Shown piece after piece: positions 46,256-53,702 of a DNA stretch of 64,000 nucleotides. Every line of letters begins with the position of its first letter. Positions within the stretch are counted from its first letter, which is position 1. The position numbers and the translations under genes were made by a program. The DNA comes from Devosia oryziradicis (GTDB taxonomy: Bacteria; Pseudomonadota; Alphaproteobacteria; Rhizobiales; Devosiaceae): assembly GCF_016698645.1 (NCBI RefSeq), contig NZ_CP068047.1, forward strand, positions 1,461,001 to 1,525,000, written 5' to 3'. The notes under the pieces are model-generated. The model was given only the letters and a program-made list of their open reading frames with translations. It made no database searches and was not told where the DNA came from.

Positions 46256-46657
46256 TCACCAGCTCTTGCGCCCGTCGACCTTCTCGATAGCGAGTGCCGC
46301 CCAGTCCAGATCGTCTACCAGCCGCAGGTTGACCGCGTAGGTCCGCGTGGTGGGGAAGGAGCTGGCATCGCCGTTCTTGGGCGTGCCGTCATTGTTGTAC
46401 ATCGAGGCCCAGTCCGGGCTGTCGCCCCAGGTCTGCATGCCGCAGCGGCCGCAGAAATGGTGCAGGTTCATGCCGTCGCTGGCCGAGTAGGTCATCTCAT
46501 CGGCCTGGGCGAGGAAGCGCATCTCGCCCGGTCCGTAATAGCCCCAGACGGCGCCGGTGCGCCCGCAATAGCTGCAGTTGCATTCCTTGACGTGGACAGG
46601 CGCGTGCGGCAGTTCGATCCTGGTGGCGCCACAATGGCACGAGGCGATGAGGGACAT
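46256..46657 (-). CDS. GFA family (glutathione-dependent formaldehyde-activating-like) protein
   Basis: This 133-residue zinc protein has SCHCGATRIELP, CNCSYCGRTG and HHFCGRCGMQTWG, the Cys set of the Gfa/CENP-V family. It need not act on formaldehyde; most members are uncharacterised. It converges on apt across the type A repeat. Confidence 0.9.
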   Translation of the reverse strand: MSLIASCHCGATRIELPHAPVHVKECNCSYCGRTGAVWGYYGPGEMRFLAQADEMTYSASDGMNLHHFCGRCGMQTWGDSPDWASMYNNDGTPKNGDASSFPTTRTYAVNLRLVDDLDWAALAIEKVDGRKSW

Positions 46658-46726
46658 GGGATGGCTCCGGTTCTGGTGTGAACCATCCTACGCAACACGC
46701 TGACAGGCTCTGTCAGCAGCGGCCGA

Positions 46727-47119
46727 TCAGGCGGCCATCGCTTCGCGGATGTCGACTAGGCAGAACTGGTTGCCTTCGGGGTCGCGCATGACGGTATAGG
46801 TGGGCAACACCCGCACGGTCTCGGCGCCCTGCTCGCGCAGCTGTTCGACCGTGCCGGCGCGGTCGCCCACCTCGATGTCGAAATGCACGCGGTTGTTGTC
46901 GTAGCGACGACCTTCGACATTCTGGAAGCAGATGGAGGGACCGGGGCCGTCGACCATCACGGTGGGGTCGGTTTCGGGTGTGAGGCCCAGTGCCGCCAGG
47001 CGCGCGATCTCGGCCTCGTCATAGGGGCGAATGGCGTAGCCATCGAGCAGGGCCACCCAGAAAGCGGCCAGTTTGCTGGGTTTGTCGCAGTCGAATACGA
47101 TCTCGTGGATCTTGCCCAT
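46727..47119 (-). CDS. VOC-family protein (glyoxalase/dioxygenase fold)
   Basis: The 130-residue protein begins MGKIHEIVFDCDKPSKLAAFW with AAGGAGA upstream. It ends with DPEGNQFCLVD, the usual VOC metal-site strand. Metal ligands are not certain and the substrate is unknown. It is 100 bases downstream of the MFS gene's stop on the same strand. Confidence 0.85.
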   Translation of the reverse strand: MGKIHEIVFDCDKPSKLAAFWVALLDGYAIRPYDEAEIARLAALGLTPETDPTVMVDGPGPSICFQNVEGRRYDNNRVHFDIEVGDRAGTVEQLREQGAETVRVLPTYTVMRDPEGNQFCLVDIREAMAA

Positions 47120-47219
47120 GGGTCGTCTCCTTGATGTCACAATCGGACGGTTAACGGCCAATTGCGGCAAGACTGGGCACTCCCCGCAGGGCGGGAATGC
47201 CCAGCCGGCGCGGGTCTGG

Positions 47220-48440
47220 TTATTCGGCGGCAGCAGGACGCAGCGGGGGGACCGGCGCGGCAGGCTGGCCCGATAGCGTCTTCTGGCCGAGCAGGACGGT
47301 CAGCAGCGCCAGCGTCCCCGCCGTGACCGAAACCCAGAAGCCGCGGTTGGCGCCAAAGGTGTCGACCACCCAGCCCGAGGCGAAGGAGCCCAGCGCCACC
47401 CCGATGCCGATGCCGGTCATCACCCAGGTGACGCCTTCGGTGAGCATGGCGGCCGGGACGCGGCGCTCGATGAGGCCAAAGGTCGTAATGAAGGTGGGCG
47501 AGATGGCCACCCCGCTCGCGAACACCGCCAGGGCCAGCAGCGGCACGGTGTTGACCCCCAGCAGGGGCAGGGTGGTTACCGCGATGACGCCGACCGCGAT
47601 CGCCAACTGCTTCTCAAGAGCCAGCTTGAGGTTGAGCGCCCCGATGACCAGGCCCAGCACGAACGAGCCGATGGCATAGACGCCGACCACGAATGTGGCC
47701 GCCTCGGGCTGGCCCAGCGCCTCGGTGATGGCGACGGCGCTGACTTCGGCCGTGGCGAAGATCGAGCCGATGAAGATCATGGCCAGGGTCAGGATCTGGA
47801 CCGACCGCAGCCGGAAGGCGGACTGCCGTGAGCGTTCCCCCGCCGGGCGGATAGCGGGCTCGGTCGCGCGCTGCACGATGAAGGCCGCCGAGCCCAGCGC
47901 CAGCAGCAGCGTGCTTGTCACCAGGCCCGCCTCCGGGAAGAGGGTGACGCTGAGGCCGACGGACAGCGATGCACCGGCAATGTAGACCAGTTCGTCCATC
48001 GCCGATTCAAAGGCGAAGGCGGTGTTGAGTTCGGGTCGGCCGCTGAACAGCTCGCTCCAGCGGGCGCGCAGCATGGCCGGAATGCTGGGCATGGCGGCCG
48101 CGAGCAGCGCAAAGGCGAACAGGGTCCAGATCGGCCAATGCTGGTTGGCCGCCAGGATCAGCGCGCCGAAGGCGACCACGGACACAAGGGTGGTGGGTGT
48201 GAGGATGCGCGCCTGGCCAAAGCGGTCGACCAGCCGGGAAATCTGTGGGGCGACCAAGGCGCTGGTCAGGGCGAAGGTGGCGGAGACAGCGCCCGCCAGC
48301 CAATATTCGCCATGCGTCTGGCTCAGCATCGCGACGATGCCTATGGGCGCCATGGCAATAGGCATGCGGGCAAAAAAGCCGGCCAGGGCGAAGCCTTTGG
48401 CGCCGGCGGGCCGGAAGATGGCAGCATAGGGATTGGACAT
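47220..48440 (-). CDS. MFS transporter controlled by a divergent TetR
   Basis: The 406-residue, about twelve-helix transporter begins MSNPYAAIFRPAG and has LVDRFGQARIL between helices 2 and 3. Adjacent to tetR and sharing its three-palindrome intergenic region, it is probably an exporter induced by a small-molecule ligand. The closest family layout is the DHA1-like or YcaD-like MFS; the cargo is unknown. The ATG at 48440 is chosen; the upstream extension covers an operator. Confidence 0.87.
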   Translation of the reverse strand: MSNPYAAIFRPAGAKGFALAGFFARMPIAMAPIGIVAMLSQTHGEYWLAGAVSATFALTSALVAPQISRLVDRFGQARILTPTTLVSVVAFGALILAANQHWPIWTLFAFALLAAAMPSIPAMLRARWSELFSGRPELNTAFAFESAMDELVYIAGASLSVGLSVTLFPEAGLVTSTLLLALGSAAFIVQRATEPAIRPAGERSRQSAFRLRSVQILTLAMIFIGSIFATAEVSAVAITEALGQPEAATFVVGVYAIGSFVLGLVIGALNLKLALEKQLAIAVGVIAVTTLPLLGVNTVPLLALAVFASGVAISPTFITTFGLIERRVPAAMLTEGVTWVMTGIGIGVALGSFASGWVVDTFGANRGFWVSVTAGTLALLTVLLGQKTLSGQPAAPVPPLRPAAAE

Positions 48441-48488
48441 TTGGGAAAACGCCTCGACAATAGGGGAAGCGCCACCTACATCGGTTCG

Positions 48489-48503
48489 CATACGTGGCGT
48501 ATG
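48489..48503. promoter_or_regulatory. TetR operator 1, CATACG-TGG-CGTATG
   Basis: A perfect 15-base palindrome (six-base arms, three-base spacer) 49 bases upstream of the MFS start. It shares both arms with operators 2 and 3. Confidence 0.8.
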
Positions 48504-48518
48504 CAAATGAGGTAATAA

Positions 48519-48533
48519 CATACGCTCCGTATG
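48519..48533. promoter_or_regulatory. TetR operator 2, CATACG-CTC-CGTATG
   Basis: The same palindrome, centred 30 bases from operator 1 and 23 from operator 3, in the middle of the MFS/tetR gap. Confidence 0.82.
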
Positions 48534-48541
48534 TCAATTCA

Positions 48542-48556
48542 CATACGGAGCGTATG
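48542..48556. promoter_or_regulatory. TetR operator 3, CATACG-GAG-CGTATG
   Basis: The same palindrome, ending 14 bases before the tetR ATG, where a bound repressor would block autologous transcription. Its spacer GAG is the complement of the CTC in operator 2, so the two are exact inverted copies. Confidence 0.82.
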
Positions 48557-48570
48557 AGAAAGTTTTCCGC

Positions 48571-49188
48571 ATGGCTCACAAACCGCGCAAAGACATGATC
48601 GCCGAAACCCGCGCCAAGCTGATCGCAGCAGGACGCAAGGCGTTTGGCGAGGTTGGTTTTGCCGACGCATCCATGGACAGTTTCACCGCCGATGTGGGCC
48701 TCACCCGCGGCGCGCTCTATCACCACTTCGGCGACAAGAAGGGGCTGCTCGAAGCCGTCATCGTCCAGATGGATGCGGAAATGGCTGAGCGGCTGCGCAT
48801 TCGCTCGGCGCAGGCGGCGACCCGCTGGGAGGGCTTCGTGCAGGAAGGGATCGGCTATATCGAAATGGCGCTCGAGCCGGAGGTGCGGCGCATCATGTTT
48901 CGTGACGCGCCCGCCGTGCTCGGCGATCCGGCCGCCTGGCCCACGGCCAATGGCTGCATCGAGGCCCTCAAGGCCAGCCTCAGTGAACTGGCCGCGGCCG
49001 GCGAGATCGCGCCCGATACCGATTTCGAGGCCATTGCCCGCCTGGTTTCGGGAGCTTCCACTGCTGCCGCACAATGGATCGCCAGCACCGATGCCCCCCA
49101 GGCCGCGGTGCAGCGGGCGTCGGATGCCTATCGCCAACTGGTCGAGGGCCTGCTGTACAATCGCCCGGCACCGCAGCGCCGGGCGTAG
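48571..49188 (+). CDS. TetR-family transcriptional repressor
   Basis: The 205-residue regulator has the N-terminal helix-turn-helix IAETRAKLIAAGRKAFGEVGFADASMDSFTADVGLTRGALYHHFGDKKGL and an AcrR/TetR-like C-terminal ligand domain. It diverges from the MFS gene across a 130-base region holding three identical-arm palindromes, so it probably represses both genes until a ligand binds. The ligand is unknown. Confidence 0.92.
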   Translation: MAHKPRKDMIAETRAKLIAAGRKAFGEVGFADASMDSFTADVGLTRGALYHHFGDKKGLLEAVIVQMDAEMAERLRIRSAQAATRWEGFVQEGIGYIEMALEPEVRRIMFRDAPAVLGDPAAWPTANGCIEALKASLSELAAAGEIAPDTDFEAIARLVSGASTAAAQWIASTDAPQAAVQRASDAYRQLVEGLLYNRPAPQRRA

Positions 49189-49206
49189 CTTGGTGGTCCT
49201 TGGCGG

Positions 49207-49383
49207 CTAGTGACGCGCCGACCTTAGCAAAGCTTCCAACGCCGGCAGGGACATCGTCGATTCCGGCTTGGCTTGGACTGGCTTTCTCGCATTGGCCTTG
49301 GGCGCCGGTATTGGGGCGCCATGGCGCGGCACGTTGTGGTTGCGGGCAACAGCTTGCGGACGCTGGAACTGGTTCTTGGGCAT
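49207..49383 (-). CDS. Possible small basic protein, 58 residues
   Basis: An ATG at 49383 opens a Pro/Lys/Arg-rich frame (MPKNQFQRPQ, then APIPAPKANARKP, ending ALEALLRSARH). It has no strong ribosome site and no recognised family. It is the only frame in this gap that looks protein-like, and it may be chance. Confidence 0.3.
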   Translation of the reverse strand: MPKNQFQRPQAVARNHNVPRHGAPIPAPKANARKPVQAKPESTMSLPALEALLRSARH

Positions 49384-49689
49384 GAGCAAAAGCTTTCGCT
49401 GTCCCCGTCCGACGCTTTCAACGCAGCGGCGGGGCTTTGAAACAGGCGCAGCGCAAGGCGCCGCGCGGTGAAGCGTGGTTTTGGTCGGACGCCCGGAATG
49501 TCGCTAAGGGGAGGGGATGAGCCGGCTTGCCGCTAGGGCAGGCATGCACATGAACCGTGTCTCGCTCTGAACGGCATCCGTGGTTCTCCGGTCACGCGCA
49601 GGCGCGGAACGGCGAAATGACGGGCGTCCGGGGCAAGTTCTCAGTTCATTTGTGCGAGGACCTCATCTTGGAAACGAGGCGGAAGATAC

Positions 49690-49724
49690 AAAAAGGCGCG
49701 GGCCGGCGTCAACCGCCGGCCCGC
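49690..49724 (-). terminator. Terminator of the terC gene
   Basis: On the minus strand an 11-base perfect GC stem (arms 49714-49724 and 49698-49708, five-base loop) is followed by a run of T at 49694-49690. It lies 12 bases past the terC stop. Confidence 0.9.
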
Positions 49725-49735
49725 AATTTGCCGCG

Positions 49736-50755
49736 TCAGGGCTTGAGCTGGCCGCTTTCCGGCACGGTTTCGGCGCCGACATCGGGTTCGTTGCGCGTCT
49801 TCCACAGCGAGAAGACCACGCCGCCGGCCAGTATCGCCAGCGTAACCAGTAGGCTCAGGAGCGTATCGATCTTGATGCCCATGGGCACGAGGAAAATCTT
49901 GATGCCGACCAGCACCAGGATGATCGCCAGCGACGTCTGGAGATAACGGAAGCGGTTCATCGCGGCAGCCAGGGCGAAGTAAAGCGCGCGCAGGCCCAGG
50001 ATGGCGAAGATGTTGGACGTATAGACAATGAACGTGTCCTGCGTCACCGCGAAGACCGCCGGCACCGAGTCCACGGCAAAGATCAGGTCGACCGTCTCGA
50101 CCATGATCAGCGCCACCGCCAGCGGCGTCAGCCAGGTGACGAGCTTGCCGGTCTTGGGGTCGGGGCGCTTGACCGTGAAGTTGCGGCCATCGAGCTCCTT
50201 GGTCACGCGGAAGCGTTTGGTCAGCAAACTATAGACCGGGTTGTGCTCGATATCGGGTTCTTCGTCCTGGTGCTTGAACATGCGGAAGCCGGTAAAGACC
50301 AGGAAAGCGCCGAAGCCGAACAGGATCCAGCTGAACTGGTAGACCAGCGCCGCGCCAAGGCCGATCAGGATCGCGCGGAAGGCGATCACGCCCAGGATGC
50401 CCCAGAACAGCACGCGATGCTGGTAGAGCCGGGGAATGCCGAGGAAGCCGAAGATGGTGGCGATGACGAACATGTTGTCCATCGCCAGGGACTGTTCGAT
50501 CAGGTAGCCGGTATAGAATTCGAGCCCGGCCTCGCTGCCGCGCTGCCACCAGACCCAGGCGCCGAAGGCCATGGCGATGGCGACATAGAAGCCATAGAGC
50601 GTAAGGCTCTCCTTGGCGCCGATCTCGTGCTCATCCTTGTGCAGGATGCCGAGGTCGAAGACCAGAAGAGCAATGACGATCGCGACGAACGCGACCCAAA
50701 AATAAACAGGGGTACCGAGAAATTCGCCCATAAGGGCGCCAAGAAGCGATTCCAT
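49736..50755 (-). CDS. TerC/Alx-family membrane protein
   Basis: This 339-residue protein has about nine helices. Family motifs are SLAMDNMFVIATIF near 87 and FAVDSVPAVFAVTQDTFIVYTSNIFAILGLRALYF near 228, the latter with the acidic metal-site Asp. Alx/TerC proteins are linked to manganese export, metal loading of secreted proteins or tellurite resistance. The ATG at 50755 has AAAGG seven bases upstream. I searched its leader for a yybP-ykoY manganese riboswitch and did not recognise one. Confidence 0.92.
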   Translation of the reverse strand: MESLLGALMGEFLGTPVYFWVAFVAIVIALLVFDLGILHKDEHEIGAKESLTLYGFYVAIAMAFGAWVWWQRGSEAGLEFYTGYLIEQSLAMDNMFVIATIFGFLGIPRLYQHRVLFWGILGVIAFRAILIGLGAALVYQFSWILFGFGAFLVFTGFRMFKHQDEEPDIEHNPVYSLLTKRFRVTKELDGRNFTVKRPDPKTGKLVTWLTPLAVALIMVETVDLIFAVDSVPAVFAVTQDTFIVYTSNIFAILGLRALYFALAAAMNRFRYLQTSLAIILVLVGIKIFLVPMGIKIDTLLSLLVTLAILAGGVVFSLWKTRNEPDVGAETVPESGQLKP

Positions 50756-50929
50756 CGCCGGACCTTTCTCCATGAAGTTGGAGCAGCTCCGACATCACGA
50801 GGACATAAGTCATCCTCGCCAGAGGGGCCCGGCGCCGCACAGACAAAATGCAGCATCGGCGAAAAAGTTCAAGCGGGGAGCGGCGGAATGTCGCTTGGGC
50901 GTGCTTACCACACACGTTTCCACCAACTC

Positions 50930-51021
50930 GATCGTCACCCTCGGGCCTGACCCGAGGGCTCTGTACTTACTGAGGGCGCAGCAAATGAAGACCCCTCGGG
51001 TCAAGCCCGAGGGTGACGATC
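50930..51021. repeat. Palindromic intergenic repeat, type C copy 1
   Basis: Arms GATCGTCACCCTCGGGC and GCCCGAGGGTGACGATC are perfect inverted copies, with an inner GACCCGAGGG/CCCTCGGGTC pair. It lies upstream of terC and downstream of the small exported protein gene. Copy 2 is at 52572-52657. Confidence 0.88.
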
Positions 51022-51052
51022 TGTGGTTTGGGAGCCTCTGTGTCTCGCCGCC

Positions 51053-51397
51053 CTACCGCGGCGTACACAGCATCACGATGGCCTCGGCCGTCTCCAGCTG
51101 CATGGCGTTGCCATAGGTGGAGTCGGGTATCAGCCGGCCGGCCTGGATCGCCTTGTTGGCGCGCAGGTTGCCGTCATTGAAGCTGACGCCGTCCTGGTAA
51201 CCGGTGATGGTGCCGGTGCCGGAGCTGGGATCGCCCACCACGGTCGAGGCGAAGCCATAGACTTCGCCATAGATGGTGAGGATGCCGGCCTTGGAGGTGG
51301 TGGCGTCGCGGCAGGCCCAGTTGCCCGTGAAATTCTGGGCAAAGGCAGGCGCGGCTGACAGGGCGGTAAGGGCGGCAATGAGGGCGATTCGGCGCAT
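51053..51397 (-). CDS. Small exported protein of unknown function
   Basis: The 114-residue protein has a Sec signal peptide (MRRIALIAALTALSAAPAFA-Q) and a mature part with FTGNWACRDATTSKAG and two Cys (in WACRD and at MLCTP) that could form a disulfide. GTGTITGYQDG is Gly-rich. No family is recognised. The ATG at 51397 is preferred; an earlier start to 51433 would break the signal peptide. It lies 32 bases after the maoC-like pair. Confidence 0.65.
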   Translation of the reverse strand: MRRIALIAALTALSAAPAFAQNFTGNWACRDATTSKAGILTIYGEVYGFASTVVGDPSSGTGTITGYQDGVSFNDGNLRANKAIQAGRLIPDSTYGNAMQLETAEAIVMLCTPR

Positions 51398-51429
51398 GGA
51401 ACAGAGAGTGCCGGGGCGCCCTCCTGCTT

Positions 51430-51987
51430 TCAAGAGCCGCGCTTGAGCAAGGGCCCGATGAGCGGCACTTTGGTGAGCGCGAGCAACAGTCGGAGCCTGA
51501 GCGGCATGCGGTAGTCGCGCAGCTTGGAGAAGCCGACCAGGTCGGCGCGATAAACCAGTTCGCCGCGCTGGTTGACCGCAGTGAGCTTGTTGAACAGCAA
51601 GCCCCAGCCGGGAATGGAGTTCGAAGCGCGCTTGCCGGTGACCGTCAATTCATAGGTCACCGTGTCCCCCGGGCGGACCGGCACCTTGAACTCCATCGAA
51701 TTGACGCCGGGCGATGGGCCCGACAGGCCGGGCTCCTGCCCGAGGCCGCGCAGCCGCTCTTCTTCGGCAAACAGCGCATCGACCATCTTGCGATGGCCCA
51801 CGCTCACCGTATGCCAGCCGCTGGCAACCAGGCCGCCGAAATGGCTGTGCTTTGCCGCCTCGGCGTCGAGATGGAAGTATTGCGGGTCGTAGAGCGTGGC
51901 GAAGCGAATGATTTCCTCGGCGCCGAAGGTGTGGCTGCCCAGCGGAAACACTTCGTCGACGATGATATCCTCGAACCAGCGGGTCAT
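51430..51987 (-). CDS. MaoC-type hot-dog dehydratase, subunit 2
   Basis: The 185-residue protein has EVFPLGSHTFGAEEIIRFATLYDPQYFHLD and HFGGLVASGWHT, the MaoC (R)-hydratase/acyl dehydratase motif region, plus VRPGDTVTYELTVTGKR. The start at 51987 overlaps the upstream maoC-like stop as ATGA. The two probably form one heteromeric hydratase acting on acyl-CoA; the substrate is unknown. Confidence 0.87.
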   Translation of the reverse strand: MTRWFEDIIVDEVFPLGSHTFGAEEIIRFATLYDPQYFHLDAEAAKHSHFGGLVASGWHTVSVGHRKMVDALFAEEERLRGLGQEPGLSGPSPGVNSMEFKVPVRPGDTVTYELTVTGKRASNSIPGWGLLFNKLTAVNQRGELVYRADLVGFSKLRDYRMPLRLRLLLALTKVPLIGPLLKRGS

Positions 51988-52463
51988 GCGGCAACTCCGG
52001 GCTCGCTCGCCTCGACCAGGTTTGCCAGCCGCATGGTCAGGACCGGCTGCTTCCGCTGGTTTCGCACGTCGAAATCGAGGGTCACGATGCCCCATTGCGG
52101 GTGGCTGCCCGAGCGGCGCAGCTCGGCAATGGTCACCGTGCCGCCAATCGTGTCGCCGACCATGACCGGGTTCTTCCATTTGAGGTCGGTGAAGCCGAGC
52201 CCGCCAGCCGAGGCGACGGTGTTGAGGAAGCTGTCCACGAGCATGCGCAGGCTCAGCGCCCCGGTCTGCCAGCCGCTCGACGCGAGGCCACCCAAGAGGC
52301 TCGCCTTGGCCGCCGCTTCATCGAGGTGAAAGGGAAAGGGATCGAATTCCCGGGCAAAGGTGATGATCATCTCCTTGCTCACTGTGGTATGCCCCAGGTC
52401 GATGACTTCGCCGACGCGCAAATCCTCGAAATGGCGCCGTCCGGCTGTGACAGGATTGGTCAT
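51984..52463 (-). CDS. MaoC-type hot-dog dehydratase, subunit 1
   Basis: The 159-residue protein has RVGEVIDLGHTTVSKEMIITFAREFDPFPFHLDEAA and LGGLASSGWQTGALSLR, the MaoC Asp/His-bearing motif. It is paralogous to the next gene and coupled to it by a four-base overlap. It is the first gene of the pair, downstream of a type C repeat. Confidence 0.88.
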   Translation of the reverse strand: MTNPVTAGRRHFEDLRVGEVIDLGHTTVSKEMIITFAREFDPFPFHLDEAAAKASLLGGLASSGWQTGALSLRMLVDSFLNTVASAGGLGFTDLKWKNPVMVGDTIGGTVTIAELRRSGSHPQWGIVTLDFDVRNQRKQPVLTMRLANLVEASEPGVAA

Positions 52464-52571
52464 TCGCTTGCCCTATACGTCAACGGCGCCGTTTCTGCGC
52501 CTTTTGCCGGGGTATGGCAACCCGGATTTGGCTGTCGCCTGGAAGCACAGTGAGCGCGCCCCAGACGCGGT

Positions 52572-52657
52572 CGTCACCCTCGGGCTTGACCCGAGGGCTC
52601 TTCACTTACGGAGCCCACGGCAAGTATACGGCCCTCGGGTCAAGCCCGAGGGTGACG
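52572..52657. repeat. Palindromic intergenic repeat, type C copy 2
   Basis: Arms CGTCACCCTCGGGCTTGACC and GGTCAAGCCCGAGGGTGACG are perfect inverted copies. It shares the CACCCTCGGGC and CCGAGGGTGACG cores with copy 1. It sits between the maoC-like pair start and the AraC gene stop. Confidence 0.88.
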
Positions 52658-52693
52658 CACGGTGGGTCGACGACGAAGCCGACATCACCTTGC

Positions 52694-53566
52694 CTAAGTC
52701 CCCGCGGCCAACCTGCCGCGCTCGCGAAATTCCAGTGGCGCTACGCCGCGTTTACGACGGAAGGCCTTGGCCAGGTAATTTGCGTCGGCAAAGCCGGTCG
52801 CCCGGGCGATCGCCACCACGCTCATGTCGGTTGCCAGCAGCAGGCGCTCGATGCGCTCGATACGCCGCGCGAGCACGAAGTCGGACGGCGGAATGCCCGT
52901 AGTGGCGGCGAACTGGCGGACGAAGTGGCCGCGGCTCATCTCGGCGATCCCGGCCAGGCGCTCCACCTGCAGCGGTCCGCCCAGATTGGCCTCCACATGG
53001 GCCATGACCCGGGTAATGGCGGGTGGCAGGGTGCGCTCGGGAAGGGCGGCCGCGCTGAACACGCCATCATGCAGGGCAGCCATGGCCGCATAGGCGGCGG
53101 TCGAGGCTTCGCCTGGCGTGATGTCGGGCCGCTGGATGAGCGTATGGCAGGCGCCGGCCATGCGGTCGATGATCGGAGCGGGAAGGGTGACCACGGGCCC
53201 GGCAGCATCGATGATCTCGCGCGCCAGCCGCAAAGCCTCGCGGCCGTTGAGGACCATCCAGAAATATTCCCAGTGCCCGCCCCGCTCCAGCCAGTAGCGA
53301 TGCGCATGAGGCAGGCTCAGCACCATGGTCTGGCCCGGCGTCAGGCGAAACTGCGTCCCAGCGAAGTCGAGCCGGCCCTCGCCGACCAGGGTGTGCTGGA
53401 TGACAAGAAAAGGGGCCGTGCCGCGCTGCAGCCCATCCCAGGAATAGACCTCGTTCCGGCGTTGCTCATATCCGGCGCTGATGGCCATGCAATGGAGCGG
53501 CGCGGCGCTGCGGGGCAGCGCGAGCCGGCGAACATTGTGGCCGTGGTCGACGAGCTGGGTGAGCAT
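52694..53566 (-). CDS. AraC-family regulator beside GH4 alpha-galactosidase
   Basis: The 290-residue regulator has an N-terminal cupin-like sensing domain (about 1-165) and a C-terminal double helix-turn-helix (about 188-290), with GFADANYLAKAFRRKRGVAPLEF in the second motif. It diverges from the GH4 gene at 53703 with 136 bases between, so it probably activates that gene in response to an alpha-galactoside. A RafR- or MelR-like role is inferred from context. Confidence 0.87.
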   Translation of the reverse strand: MLTQLVDHGHNVRRLALPRSAAPLHCMAISAGYEQRRNEVYSWDGLQRGTAPFLVIQHTLVGEGRLDFAGTQFRLTPGQTMVLSLPHAHRYWLERGGHWEYFWMVLNGREALRLAREIIDAAGPVVTLPAPIIDRMAGACHTLIQRPDITPGEASTAAYAAMAALHDGVFSAAALPERTLPPAITRVMAHVEANLGGPLQVERLAGIAEMSRGHFVRQFAATTGIPPSDFVLARRIERIERLLLATDMSVVAIARATGFADANYLAKAFRRKRGVAPLEFRERGRLAAGT

Positions 53567-53702
53567 AAAATTACCCTATATCGCACAACCTTTCTCTAGC
53601 ACCCTCGGGCGACAAAAGGCTAGGCAATAACCAAGCGCGCTGGCAGCGAAAGCCAGGCATGGCGCAGGCATGCCGGCGGCGAGTGCCGGTTGGAGGATAC
53701 CC

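Larger units (their letters stand above)
49189..49735. other. Gene-poor region between tetR and terC
   Basis: These 547 bases hold one possible small leftward gene (49207-49383) and the terC terminator (49690-49724). The rest (about 49384-49689) shows no convincing coding frame, tRNA or repeat. Confidence 0.55.

Noticed and set aside
49268..49471. Rightward 67-residue frame after tetR
   Set aside because: Trp/Arg-rich composition, no ribosome site and no family likeness.
50756..50930. Manganese (yybP-ykoY) riboswitch upstream of the TerC gene
   Set aside because: TerC/Alx genes often carry one, but I do not see the conserved core here; only a small GAGGA/TCCTC hairpin is visible.
4452..52657. 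Palindromic repeats as CRISPR arrays
   Set aside because: Each locus is a single paired-arm palindrome, not a series of direct repeats with regular spacers, and no cas gene is present.
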